A stretch of DNA of 64,000 nucleotides, from positions 1,736,001 through 1,800,000 of the forward strand of contig OZ241973.1 of assembly GCA_965204295.1 (NCBI GenBank), written 5' to 3'. Shown here in pieces: positions 1 to 9,900 of this stretch (position 1 is its first letter; each line of letters opens with the position of its first letter). Origin of the DNA: JAWKWH01 sp965204295. Lineage in GTDB: Bacteria > Pseudomonadota > Alphaproteobacteria > Rhizobiales > Rhizobiaceae. Made by a program: the position numbers and the translations under genes. The notes beneath the pieces were generated by a model. The model did not search any database, was not told the DNA's origin, and saw only the letters and a list, made by a program, of their open reading frames with translations.

Positions 1-57
1 CAGACCGCGGGCAAGAAATACATCAATGTCGCCAGCCAAGTGCTTGTTGGAAAATGA
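1..57 (+). CDS. PTS EIIA (mannose-type) family protein, C-terminal end only
   Basis: The window opens inside an open frame that ends at a TGA at 55-57 and encodes a short tail finishing in VASQVLVGK. This tail and its position directly before an HPr gene, with an ATGA overlap, fit the mannose-type EIIA protein of the alphaproteobacterial regulatory PTS, which accepts phosphate from HPr. Only 18 residues are visible, so the family call rests mainly on the neighbour. Confidence 0.55.
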   Translation, partial: QTAGKKYINVASQVLVGK

Positions 58-344
58 ATGCCGAAACCGGGCCTGTTGCCGTTCGTGAGTTTTCGATCAT
101 CAACAAGAAGGGTCTGCACGCCCGCGCTTCGGCGAAATTTGTCGAGACGGTCAACCGCTTCAATGCCGAAGTTCTGGTTCGCAAGGACGGCATAACGGTG
201 GATGGCGGATCCATTCTTGACCTGATGATGCTGGCGGCGAGCCTCGGTTGTTCGATTGTCGTGGAAGCGCGAGGCGGCGATGCCGGCGATGTCATGGCCG
301 CACTGGATGTTTTGGTGTCCGAACGGTTCGGCGAAGATAGTTGA
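54..344 (+). CDS. HPr phosphocarrier protein (regulatory PTS)
   Basis: A 96-residue HPr. It relays phosphate from enzyme I to EIIA proteins in the cytoplasm; in alphaproteobacteria this PTS is regulatory and not for sugar uptake. The active-site segment GLHARAS places the phospho-histidine at His22, and the GGSILDLMML segment places the regulatory serine that HPr kinase modifies at about Ser53. The start overlaps the stop of the upstream EIIA-like gene (ATGA), so the two are translationally coupled. Next downstream is ahcY, an arrangement common in Rhizobiales. No sugar permease is seen nearby. Confidence 0.93.
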   Translation: MNAETGPVAVREFSIINKKGLHARASAKFVETVNRFNAEVLVRKDGITVDGGSILDLMMLAASLGCSIVVEARGGDAGDVMAALDVLVSERFGEDS

Positions 345-506
345 GCGGTTCCAATATTCATCGCTCATGCACGAATAAAGATTTCTTTATGTGTGATTGC
401 CGCGCCCGGCGAATTCTGATAATCAGCCCGCCGCGCGGGCCGGTTTCCTGAATGGTCAATCGACAATGCCGTCGTGTTTCTCCTGCACTGGATGACTGGA
501 CTAATC

Positions 507-1907
507 ATGGTCGACCAAAACGATTATCTGATTGCAGATCTCTCGCTCTCGGACTGGGGACGCAAGGAGATCGAAATCGCCGAAACGGAGATGCCGGGAT
601 TGATCGCCTGCCGCGATGAATTCGGCGGGGCGCAACCGCTCAAGGGCGCCCGCGTTTCAGGCTCGCTGCACATGACAATCCAGACCGCCGTGCTGGTCGA
701 GACCCTTAAGGCGCTTGGCGCGGATGTTCGCTGGGCGTCCTGCAACATTTTTTCCACCCAGGATCACGCCGCCGCCGCTATCGCCGCCGGCGGTACGCCG
801 GTTTTTGCGGTGAAGGGTGAAACGCTTGAAGAGTATTGGTCTTATACCGATCGGATTTTCAATTGGCCGGACGGCGAACCGTCGAACATGATTCTCGACG
901 ATGGCGGCGATGCCACCATGTATATCCTCATCGGCGCCCGCGCCGAAGCCGGAGAAGAGGTGTTGTCGAAACCCGGCAATGAAGAGGAGGAAATTCTGTT
1001 CGCCCGGATCAGGAAGCGGATGGAATCGACGCCGGGATTCTTCACCGGACAACGCGACGCTATCAGAGGCGTGACGGAAGAAACCACCACGGGCGTCAAC
1101 CGGCTGTATCAGTTACAGAAGAAGGGCCTCCTTCCCTTCCCCGCAATCAATGTCAATGACTCCGTCACCAAATCCAAATTCGACAACAAATATGGCTGCC
1201 GTGAATCGCTGGTTGACGGCATCCGCCGCGGCACGGATGTGATGATGGCCGGAAAGGTTGCCGTTGTTTGCGGTTACGGTGATGTGGGCAAGGGATCGTC
1301 CGCATCGCTTCGCGGCGCCGGCGCGCGCGTTCAGGTGACCGAAGTCGATCCGATTTGCGCGCTACAGGCGGCGATGGACGGGTATGAGGTCGTAACTCTT
1401 GATGACGCCGCACCGACCGCCGACATCGTGATCACGACAACCGGCAACAAGGACGTCATCACCATCGACCACATGCGTAGAATGAAGGACATGGCGATCG
1501 TCGGCAATATCGGCCATTTCGACAATGAGATTCAGGTCGAGGCGTTGCGTAACCTGAAATGGACCAATGTAAAACCCCAGGTGGACATGATCGAGTTTCC
1601 TGACGGCAATCGCATGCTTCTGTTGTCCGAGGGCCGTTTGCTCAACCTGGGAAACGCGACCGGCCATCCGAGTTTTGTCATGTCTGCTTCGTTCACCAAC
1701 CAGGTGCTGGCGCAGATCGAGCTTTTCTCCAAGGGTGAGCGATACGACAAAACGGTACACGTGCTACCCAAATATCTCGATGAGAAGGTGGCCCGGCTGC
1801 ATCTCGACAAGCTTGGCGCGAATTTGACCAGATTGTCGGAAGAACAGGCCGGCTATATTGGCGTCGAAACCACCGGCCCGTACAAGCCGGAACACTATAG
1901 ATACTGA
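507..1907 (+). CDS. ahcY: Adenosylhomocysteinase
   Basis: S-adenosylhomocysteine hydrolase, 466 residues from the ATG at 507. It splits S-adenosylhomocysteine to adenosine and homocysteine and keeps the methylation cycle running. The sequence shows the substrate domain (CNIFSTQDHAAAA), the NAD-binding Rossmann motif GYGDVGKGSSA, and the family's C-terminal signature ending KPEHYRY, whose Lys and Tyr reach across the subunit interface. An in-frame ATG 11 codons upstream (474) adds residues not seen in the family, so 507 is preferred. A hairpin terminator follows at 1937. This gene is relevant to the methylated-amine genes elsewhere in the window, because methyl transfer creates its substrate. 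Confidence 0.96.
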   Translation: MVDQNDYLIADLSLSDWGRKEIEIAETEMPGLIACRDEFGGAQPLKGARVSGSLHMTIQTAVLVETLKALGADVRWASCNIFSTQDHAAAAIAAGGTPVFAVKGETLEEYWSYTDRIFNWPDGEPSNMILDDGGDATMYILIGARAEAGEEVLSKPGNEEEEILFARIRKRMESTPGFFTGQRDAIRGVTEETTTGVNRLYQLQKKGLLPFPAINVNDSVTKSKFDNKYGCRESLVDGIRRGTDVMMAGKVAVVCGYGDVGKGSSASLRGAGARVQVTEVDPICALQAAMDGYEVVTLDDAAPTADIVITTTGNKDVITIDHMRRMKDMAIVGNIGHFDNEIQVEALRNLKWTNVKPQVDMIEFPDGNRMLLLSEGRLLNLGNATGHPSFVMSASFTNQVLAQIELFSKGERYDKTVHVLPKYLDEKVARLHLDKLGANLTRLSEEQAGYIGVETTGPYKPEHYRY

Positions 1908-1936
1908 AGTTCGCCTGAACAGACACGATATATTGT

Positions 1937-1973
1937 GGCCGGATGGCATTCATGCCGCCCGGCCTTTATTTTT
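1937..1973 (+). terminator. Rho-independent terminator after ahcY
   Basis: GGCCGG at 1937-1942 pairs with CCGGCC at 1959-1964, with an inner GGCA/TGCC stem, followed by a T-rich run through 1973. It separates ahcY from the sensor kinase gene. Confidence 0.75.
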
Positions 1974-2105
1974 GCGCCAATCGTTCTTCACGCCGATTCG
2001 GCGGTCGGGTATTGTGAAGTGATTCGGGGTGCGTTTGCGAGGGCGCTCGCCAAATGCCTTTCGGACGGGGAGGTTTTGCTATTCGGCGGCTGAGAGGACC
2101 AGAAC

Positions 2106-4664
2106 ATGCCGGCAGAATACCCGCCGGGAGCGGGTTGGGGTGAAAGAAGCGCTGATCGATCGTCACGCAAACCGGCTGTTGACCGGGAGCGGGACTCCGC
2201 ATTTGGGCTGGCGACGCGACTCGCCGCCTCAATTTGCATCCTGTGCTGGGGCATATCGACGGCAAACGCCCAGAGTTCGGTCCTTGAGATGTTTCGTCCG
2301 CCTGCCGATTTTGTCATCGGCACGCCCGAGGTCATTCAGACCGCCATCTTTGCCGGCGTCATGGGCTCCGTGCTTATTTGCGCCATATGGCTCATTCGCG
2401 AGCGAATGCGCATCGCCGGTGAAAATGTCGAGCTTCGCGATCGGATTGCCAAACTAGATACGGCGGTTCAACGCTCGGACGCCTTCCTCAATCTCAGTGA
2501 TCGAAAATTGTTGGTCTGGGGCCGTGATGGAGAACGTCCCGAGGTCGCGGGATCCTTGGCGCCGCGCGCCGGCGCGCCTGAGGAGCGGTCGGGATTTCTG
2601 GCGTTTGGCCGCTGGCTCTCGCCCGGTTCCGCCTCTGAACTTGAGCATGCGATCGCGGCTCTGCGTAACGAAGGGCGCCGGTTCGATCTGATCGCCGAAA
2701 CCCGACAAGGAGAACTTCTGGAAGTTCAGGGACGCCTGTCGCCCACACATGCGATCGTCAGTTTCCTGTCGTTCAGCGAAGCACGACAGTCGTACGCCGA
2801 CCTGAAAATCGCTCATCGGCGGCTTGCCGCCGGACACGCAATTCTGCGCGGACTGCTCGAAGCTCTCCCAATGCCCTTCTGGCGACGCAACAGCACCGGT
2901 GAGATCGATTGGGTAAACCGTGCCTACGCGGAGGCCGTTGACGCCGACAGCCCCGAGAAGGCGGTGGAAGAGGCGCGCGAATTCCTCGGAACCCGGGCGC
3001 GCGAAGCCATGGCGGCCAAACATGCCGAAGAGCCTTTGTTCGCCGATACACTATCCACCGTTGTTAACGGCGATTGCAAGTTCTATTCGGTGACCGGCTT
3101 TTCGGGCGCATCGGGCTCTGCGGGTCTGGCCGTGGACATCAGCGAAATAGAAGCGGTTCGCGAGGAAATCCGTCATATTCAAAAAAACCATTCTGTAACC
3201 CTCGATCAGCTTACGACAGCAGTCGCGATCTTCGACAACGGACAAAAACTGCGCTTTTACAATCAGGCATTTCGGAAACTATGGGATCTGGACACCGGTT
3301 TTCTGGAGAGCGCTCCCGAAAATGCACTGGTCATCGACCGATTGCGCAGCGACGGCAAGCTTCCTGAACAGCCGGAATGGCGGCGCTGGGTGGAAAATGT
3401 TCTGAGCGCTTATCGTTCGGCCGAACCGCAGGAGCACTGGTGGTATCTGCCTGACGGGCAAACACTGCGGGTGATCGCCAGACCTCATCCTCAGGGCGGG
3501 GTTACCTGGGTGTTCGAGAACCTGACCGAGAAGATCGATCTTGAGAGCCGGTACAAGACGGCCGTCCGTGTGCGGGGCGAGACGCTCGACAATCTGGCCG
3601 AAGGGGTGGCGGTATTCGGTTCCGATGGCCGGCTGAAACTGTCCAATCCCGCATTTGCGGGCCTTTGGGGGTTGCCGGCGGAAGCCGCCGCCGAAAAGAC
3701 GCATATTTCGGCCATCCGCGTCGCCTGCGATCCGCTGGCGGAGGTGAGTCCCTGGGGAGAGTTCGTTGCCGCGGTCACCGGTTTTGACGATGAACGTCGC
3801 GACCGCTACGACCGGATCGAACTGAAAAGCGGGACGGTTTTGCGCACCGCGCTTAATCCGCTGCCTAACGGCCAAGTCATGCTGACCTTTGTCGATGTGA
3901 CCGATAGCGTCAACGTCGAACGGGCGTTGAAGGAAAAAAATGAGGCTTTGCAGCGGGCGGCCCGGCTGAGGAATGATATTGTTGAATACATTTCCTATGA
4001 ACTGCGATCGCCGCTGACCAGTATTATCGGCTTTGCCGGAATGCTGGATATGGAATCGACCGGCGAGTTGAATGAGACGCAAAAGAATTATGTCAAACAT
4101 ATCGGTGCCTCGTCATCGGTGCTGCTGACGATCGTCAACGATATTCTCGAACGGGCGACAGTCGATGCCGGCACCATGCAGCTCGAAATCGAGGAAGTTC
4201 AGGTCCGCGAAACCACCAATGCGGCAAGCCGGCTCGTCGCGGAAAAGATGGCGGATCACAATATCAATCTGGAACTGGATATTGGCGAGGTGCCGAAAAC
4301 CTTCCTGGCCGATGGCAACAGGGTGCGGCAAGTGTTGTTCAACCTGCTGGTCAACGCCGCCAACTATGCGCCGGAGGGCAGCACGGTGCGGATTGGCTGC
4401 CGTATGGTTGACGGGGCCGTTGAATTCGATGTCCATGACGACGGCCCGGTAATTCCCGCCGAAGCGCTCGACCCGGTGTTCAAGCGGTTTGAACCGATGG
4501 CGAATGGCGGCCATCGCTGCGGCGCGGGTCTTGGTCTGTCCATCGTGAAGGGTTTTGTGGAATTGCACGGTGGGTCGGTGTCGATCGAGAGTTCCGAAAC
4601 AGGCGGCACCACGGTGACCTGCCGCTTCCCGGTCAATCCGGGAATGCGCGTAGCGGCGGAATAG
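2106..4664 (+). CDS. Membrane PAS-domain sensor kinase-like protein lacking the H-box histidine
   Basis: 852 residues. A hydrophobic segment near 38-55, possibly ending as a signal-like ANA-Q, and a second at about 80-100 put the N-terminus in the membrane. Several PAS-like domains follow through the middle (about 250-600), then a dimerisation/H-box region and an ATPase domain with N-box (NLLVNAANYAP), G1 (HDDGPVIP) and G2 (GAGLGLSIVKG). In the H-box the usual HELRTPL reads YELRSPL: Tyr631 stands where the phospho-accepting His should be. Such tsaE-adjacent kinases are common in Rhizobiales, and this variant may be a family trait. It could sense a signal without autophosphorylating at this site. 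The start is uncertain; an ATG-type start at 2106 keeps the hydrophobic N-terminus. Confidence 0.82.
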   Translation: MPAEYPPGAGWGERSADRSSRKPAVDRERDSAFGLATRLAASICILCWGISTANAQSSVLEMFRPPADFVIGTPEVIQTAIFAGVMGSVLICAIWLIRERMRIAGENVELRDRIAKLDTAVQRSDAFLNLSDRKLLVWGRDGERPEVAGSLAPRAGAPEERSGFLAFGRWLSPGSASELEHAIAALRNEGRRFDLIAETRQGELLEVQGRLSPTHAIVSFLSFSEARQSYADLKIAHRRLAAGHAILRGLLEALPMPFWRRNSTGEIDWVNRAYAEAVDADSPEKAVEEAREFLGTRAREAMAAKHAEEPLFADTLSTVVNGDCKFYSVTGFSGASGSAGLAVDISEIEAVREEIRHIQKNHSVTLDQLTTAVAIFDNGQKLRFYNQAFRKLWDLDTGFLESAPENALVIDRLRSDGKLPEQPEWRRWVENVLSAYRSAEPQEHWWYLPDGQTLRVIARPHPQGGVTWVFENLTEKIDLESRYKTAVRVRGETLDNLAEGVAVFGSDGRLKLSNPAFAGLWGLPAEAAAEKTHISAIRVACDPLAEVSPWGEFVAAVTGFDDERRDRYDRIELKSGTVLRTALNPLPNGQVMLTFVDVTDSVNVERALKEKNEALQRAARLRNDIVEYISYELRSPLTSIIGFAGMLDMESTGELNETQKNYVKHIGASSSVLLTIVNDILERATVDAGTMQLEIEEVQVRETTNAASRLVAEKMADHNINLELDIGEVPKTFLADGNRVRQVLFNLLVNAANYAPEGSTVRIGCRMVDGAVEFDVHDDGPVIPAEALDPVFKRFEPMANGGHRCGAGLGLSIVKGFVELHGGSVSIESSETGGTTVTCRFPVNPGMRVAAE

Positions 4665-4716
4665 CGAGTGGCAGTCCCTTGATGACGTGGCGGCGGAATG
4701 GATCTGGTCGCGAAAG

Positions 4717-6231
4717 ATGAAAAGCAGGACCATATCGCTCGACCTGCGGGATGAAGCCGCAACGCGCCGGCTGGGCGAGGACATCGCCGCGGCTGTCAAG
4801 CCGGGCGACCTGATCGCACTGGAAGGCGATCTCGGCGCGGGCAAGACAACTCTTGCCCGCGCGCTCATTCGTGCGCTGGCAGCGGATGCCGAACTGGAGG
4901 TGCCGAGCCCCACCTATACGCTGGTCCAGTCGTATGCGGCCTGCATTTCCGTGGCGCACTTCGATCTTTATCGCTTGTCCGACAGTGTCGAACTCGATGA
5001 TCTCGGCCTCAAGGAAGCGCTTGAGGAAGGGATCGCGCTTGTTGAGTGGCCGCAAAATGCGGCAACGTCCTTGCCAATGGCGGCAATTACCGTCACGCTG
5101 TCGGAAACCGCAGGCGGCGGGCGCTCCGCGATCATTCGGGCAAATCCGGAAACCGAGGCCCGACTGCGGCGTTCTCTGAAACTCCGCCGGTTTCTGGGTA
5201 CCGCCGGTTGGGGTCTGGCCGCGAGAGCTTGTTTTGTGGAGGACGCATCCAAGCGGCGTTATGAGACGGCCGTGTTGGCCGGGAATCCGCCAAGATTGAT
5301 CATGGATGCACCGGAGCAGCCCGATGGTCCACCTATCAAGGATGGCAAACCCTATAGCAGGATTGCAAAATTGTCGGAATCGGTGGTTCCGTTCGTGGCG
5401 GTGGATCACGTGTTGCGCGAACATGGATTCAGTGCGCCGGAGATTTATGCGGCCGATCTGAAATCCGGCTTCCTGCTGATCGAAAATCTGGGAAACGACG
5501 GTATCGCCGATTCCGACCGCCATCCAATCCCGGATCGCTACGAAGCGGCCATCGAGTTGCTGGCAAATGTGCACGAACTGGATTGGCAATCCCGGATAAA
5601 CGGTCCGTTTGGAGCGCGGCATGAAATACCTCCCTACGACCTTGAGGCGATGCTGACCGAGGTTCATCTGCTTTTTGACTGGTACATGCCGGCGATTACC
5701 GGATGTGAACCGAACGGGACGGATCGCGGTGCATTTGCCGATGCCTGGACCGAGGTTATCTCTGAACTCCGCGACGCCGAAAAATCCCTCATTATGCGGG
5801 ATTTTCACTCACCGAACCTGATCTGGCGCGATAAGAAGGAGGGGGTCGACAGGCTCGGGCTGATCGATTTTCAAGATGCGCTGACAGGCCCCGCAGCCTA
5901 CGATATCGCATCGCTTGCGCAGGATGCCAGGGTAACGGTCCCGCCGCGGCTGGAAGATTCGCTCATCTCAGCTTATTGCCGGCTGCGCCAGGGTTCGGAC
6001 AGGTTCGACATGGAGTCGTTCAGAAAAGCCTATTCCATCATGTCGGTTCAACGTTGCTCCAAAATCCTTGGAATCTTCGTTCGTCTCGACCGGCGGGACG
6101 GCAAGCCGGCCTATCTGAAGCATCTGCCGCGCATGCGCGATTATCTCAATCGCTCGATAGGGCATGAAGCGCTTGCGCCGGTGCGCGAACTTTACCGACG
6201 GTGGCGGTTGCTGGACGAGGATCGAGCTTGA
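4717..6231 (+). CDS. tsaE: TsaE ATPase fused to an aminoglycoside-phosphotransferase-like domain
   Basis: Two-domain protein of about 504 residues. Residues 1-150 are TsaE, the ATPase that supports threonylcarbamoylation of tRNA A37: Walker A is GDLGAGKTT at about 37-45, followed by SPTYTLVQ and HFDLYRL. Residues about 170-504 form a choline/aminoglycoside kinase-like fold with the catalytic loop MRDFHSPNLIW and the metal-binding LIDFQDA. The fusion is frequent in Rhizobiales. The next gene overlaps the end and encodes a MurNAc-1-P-type nucleotidyltransferase, so the kinase half is probably an AmgK-like sugar kinase for cell-wall recycling (inferred from gene order). I chose ATG 4717 because a GTG at 4687 would add ten residues before the usual TsaE start. 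Confidence 0.9.
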   Translation: MKSRTISLDLRDEAATRRLGEDIAAAVKPGDLIALEGDLGAGKTTLARALIRALAADAELEVPSPTYTLVQSYAACISVAHFDLYRLSDSVELDDLGLKEALEEGIALVEWPQNAATSLPMAAITVTLSETAGGGRSAIIRANPETEARLRRSLKLRRFLGTAGWGLAARACFVEDASKRRYETAVLAGNPPRLIMDAPEQPDGPPIKDGKPYSRIAKLSESVVPFVAVDHVLREHGFSAPEIYAADLKSGFLLIENLGNDGIADSDRHPIPDRYEAAIELLANVHELDWQSRINGPFGARHEIPPYDLEAMLTEVHLLFDWYMPAITGCEPNGTDRGAFADAWTEVISELRDAEKSLIMRDFHSPNLIWRDKKEGVDRLGLIDFQDALTGPAAYDIASLAQDARVTVPPRLEDSLISAYCRLRQGSDRFDMESFRKAYSIMSVQRCSKILGIFVRLDRRDGKPAYLKHLPRMRDYLNRSIGHEALAPVRELYRRWRLLDEDRA

Positions 6232-6953
6232 CCGGGCTTCCGATAAAGACAGCGATGGTTCTCGCCGCGGGCCTGGGAAAGCGGATGCGTCCGTTGACCG
6301 ACCATATGCCCAAACCGCTCATCAAGGTCGCCGGCAAGCCGCTCCTCGACCATGGCCTGGATTTGCTGACTGAAGCCGGTGTGGAAAAGGCGATCGTAAA
6401 CGTGCACTATCTGCCCGACCGGATAGTTGCGCATGTGGCGAAACGCACGGCCCCGCGGATTGAGATTTCCGACGAACGCGTACAATTGCTTGATTCGGCC
6501 GGCGGTATCGCCAAGGCATTGCCCCAACTCGGTGGCGGGGCATTCTTTGTTCTCAACGCCGACTCGTTCTGGATCGACGATCAGGCATCGAACCTCAGGC
6601 GTCTTGCGCTTGCCTGGAATAACAAGACGATGGATATTCTACTCATGCTTGCAAAACCGGAACAGGCGACCGGGCATAAGCGCGGCGGCGACTTTCGACA
6701 GATGCCGGATGGCGGACTTGTCAGGGGGCGTAACGAATCGGGTGCGCTGATTTATGTCGGCGCCGCGATTGCCGCCCGCCATGTTTTTGAAGGCATGGCC
6801 GCTGAACCGAAATCGCTCAATACCTGTTTCGACGATGCGATCGCCAAAGGCCGGTTGCACGGGATGACGATGGCGGGCCACTGGATTACCGTAGGCACGC
6901 CCGATGCCGTTGCATCCGCGGAAAACGCCGTGCGACGCGCATCAAGCGCATGA
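6228..6953 (+). CDS. Nucleotidyltransferase, MurU-like (N-acetylmuramate-1-phosphate uridylyltransferase)
   Basis: About 241 residues. The N-terminus has the nucleotidyltransferase signature MVLAAGLGKRMRPLTD and the conserved KPLIKVAGKPL; later segments include FFVLNADSFW, where the Asp binds metal. The family transfers UMP or another nucleotide to a sugar-1-phosphate. With the kinase domain encoded just upstream, the pair resembles AmgK-MurU, which returns MurNAc from old wall to UDP-MurNAc without new synthesis; this role is inferred. The start is ambiguous: TTG 6228 has a GAGGA-like site and overlaps the previous stop, while GTG 6201 is also in frame. The stop overlaps addB. Confidence 0.83.
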   Translation: MTGLPIKTAMVLAAGLGKRMRPLTDHMPKPLIKVAGKPLLDHGLDLLTEAGVEKAIVNVHYLPDRIVAHVAKRTAPRIEISDERVQLLDSAGGIAKALPQLGGGAFFVLNADSFWIDDQASNLRRLALAWNNKTMDILLMLAKPEQATGHKRGGDFRQMPDGGLVRGRNESGALIYVGAAIAARHVFEGMAAEPKSLNTCFDDAIAKGRLHGMTMAGHWITVGTPDAVASAENAVRRASSA

Positions 6954-9900
6954 GGCGCGATCCCAATCTGTGGACGATTCCCTCAGGCAGCCGGTTCCTG
7001 CCGGTTTTGACCGACGCGATTGTCGAAGGCCGTCTGATCGGAGGGATCCGAGAAGATGGGCTGTATCTTGCCGATCTGACGATTTATGTCCCGACAAGGC
7101 GTGCGGCACGCACTTTGCGCGCACTGTTCGTCGAGAGAACGGACGGTCGCGCCACGATACTTCCGACCATCCGCCCACTTGGCGAATTCGACGATGATTC
7201 GGAGTTTATGGATATCGCCGGCGACCCTTGGGACCTGCCACCGCCGGTCAGCCAGTATGAACGCCTGCTTGCTTTGGCACCCCTCGTCCGGGCGTGGAAA
7301 AGCCGGTTGCCGGCGCATATCGCTTCCCTGTTTGAGGAGGAATTGATCATACCGGCATCGGCTGCCGACGCGATATGGCTTGCGCGCGACCTGGCTGCGT
7401 TGCTGGATGAGGTGGAAACCGAAGAGGGCAATTGGGCCGCGCTGGGCGAATTGGCGCCTGCCGAACTGGCCGGCTGGTGGCAGGTCACACTCGACTTCCT
7501 GAAAATCGTCACGGAGCACTGGCCAAGGATATTGGCCGAACGCGAGCGAACCGATCCGGCGGTCTGGCGGTCCGCTAGGATCAATGCGGAGGCCGAAAGA
7601 CTGAAGGCCGACCAGACGGCCGGCCCGGTCGTCGCCGCCGGGTCGACGGGATCGATTCCGGCAACCGCGAGGCTGTTGTCGGTAATCGCGAAACACCCGA
7701 AAGGTGCCGTGGTCTTGCCGGGTCTCGACAAGGAACTCGATACCGGTTCCTGGGATCTCATCGGTCGGGCCGAAGCCGCACCTTCGGTTATCGGGCATCC
7801 GCAATACGGTCTGAAGAAACTTTTGCGAGCCATGGGCGCCGACCGCGGCGACGTCGCGGACCTCGGCGGCGCGGACGATGTTCTCGCCGCCCGCTCCAGA
7901 CTTGTCAGCGAGGCATTGCGACCGGCGGAGACCACGGATCTGTGGCAGGCCAATCGGGGTGCCGTCACCGCAAGCGTCGCGGCCGGAGCCTTGGAAAATA
8001 TGGCGTTGATCGAAGCGCCCGACGAACGCCACGAGGCGCTGGCAATCGCAATCGCTCTGCGCTCCGCGGTTTCCGAACCTGGACGGCGCGCGGCCTTGGT
8101 CACCGGCGACCGCGATCTCGCAAGGCGCGTTTCGTCCGAACTGACCCGGTTCGAAATCAAGGCTGACGATTCGGGCGGACGACCGCTGATCGCGACACCT
8201 GTCGCGACGCTGATGCAGTCGATTGCGGAAACCGTATTCAGGCCCGGCGATCCGGCTAGGCTTCTGGATCTGCTCACTCATCCATCGCTGCGCTGTGGCC
8301 GCAACGGAACCGTCGCCAGAAATCTCTCGTCGTTCGCCGATTTGATTCTGCTGCGCGGTGCTGCGGGCAGGCCGGATATCGCCGATATTGTCAAGGATTT
8401 CGACAACCGTCTGGTATCCCTCGATCAGCATGCCCATGCGCCATTCTGGTTTTTGCGTCTTGATGAGTCCGGACTCGCCGATGTGCGGCAATTTCTTGTC
8501 CGATTGAACGATGCGGTCCGACCGCTTTGCGAAATGAGGAGCCGGTCGGGAATTGAACTGAGCCATCTTCTCGTCGCACTCACGGGAGCGCTTGAGGCCT
8601 TGGGCCGCGATGAAGAGGATTCGATAGAAGCGCTTTATTCCGGAGATGCGGGAGAAAGCCTGACACAGATTTTGCGGTCGCTGATCGCATCGGAGCACAC
8701 GATTGACTGCCGGCCTGAGGAGGCGCCGGATGTGCTCAACGCGTTATTGTCCGCGGAAACCGTCAAACCGTCTGCCGCGGGCGATGGACGAATTGCCGTC
8801 TGGGGCGTACTTGAGGCGCGTCTGCAGAGCGTCGACACGCTGGTGATAGGAGGTTTGAACGAGGGCAACTGGCCCCGCAAGGCCGAGACCGGGCGATTCA
8901 TGTCGCGTGTCCTGTCCGGCGGGATTGGTCTTGAGCCGCCCGAGCGGCGAACGGGGCAGGCCGCGCATGATTTTCAGATGGCGATGGGAACGGAAATCGT
9001 TATTCTCTCGCGATCCGCCCGCGCCGGGGGCGCTCCTACAACCCCCTCGCGATGGCTTCAGCGGCTCCTGGCGATCGTAGGAGAGCAATCCGCGTCGACG
9101 CTTGGCGGCCGGGGCGACCATTATCTCAAGCTGGCTGAGGCGACCGACAGGGTTGCCGATGCGCCGCCGGCCAAACAACCCTGCCCAACGCCGCCGCCGG
9201 AAACGCGCCCGCGCCGGTTCTCGGTAACGGAAATCGAAACGCTGCGCCGTGATCCATACGCGATTTACGCCCGACGCATCCTGCGCCTCGAACCGATCGA
9301 TCCTCTTTGTCGCGACCCGGGCGCCGCCGAACGAGGCTCCCTGTTCCACCGGATTCTGCAAAGATTATCATCCGACGAATCGGCGCTCGCAGGTTCCAAT
9401 CCGGAAAAGAACCTGCTCGAAATAGCAATGGCGTGTTTCGATGAAGCCTGCCTGCCAAATGAAGTGCGTGCGGTCTGGTGGCCACGGTTTGTCGAAATCG
9501 CGCCGGCGCTCATCCGCTGGGAGGTTGAGCAGTTGCAAGGCGTTGCGAAAACATTCCCCGAAGTTTACGCGCGTCGAACCGAAATCGGAACGACCGGCGT
9601 AACCCTTTCCGGGCGCGCGGATCGCATTGACCTGCTCGACGGGGGCGGGCGCGCGGAAATCCTTGACTACAAGACCGGCAGTCTGCCGACCAGGGGACAG
9701 GCGCACACGTTGCTCGCCCCCCAGCTTGCGTTGGAAGGTGCGTTGTTGGCCAAAGGCGCCTTTACCGAACTGGGTCCGGTCACACCGGTCGATCTGAAAT
9801 TCATCCGGCTGAAACCGGACGGAACGATAAAACCGGAATCCATTCTCAGGTTCAACCGTAACGACAAGCCAGCCGACGCCATGGCCGACGAGGCTTGGGC

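Noticed and set aside
345..506. SAH or SAM riboswitch upstream of ahcY
   Set aside because: I looked for the conserved cores and could not find a convincing match in the 160-bp gap; the short GC palindrome near 430 is not sufficient.
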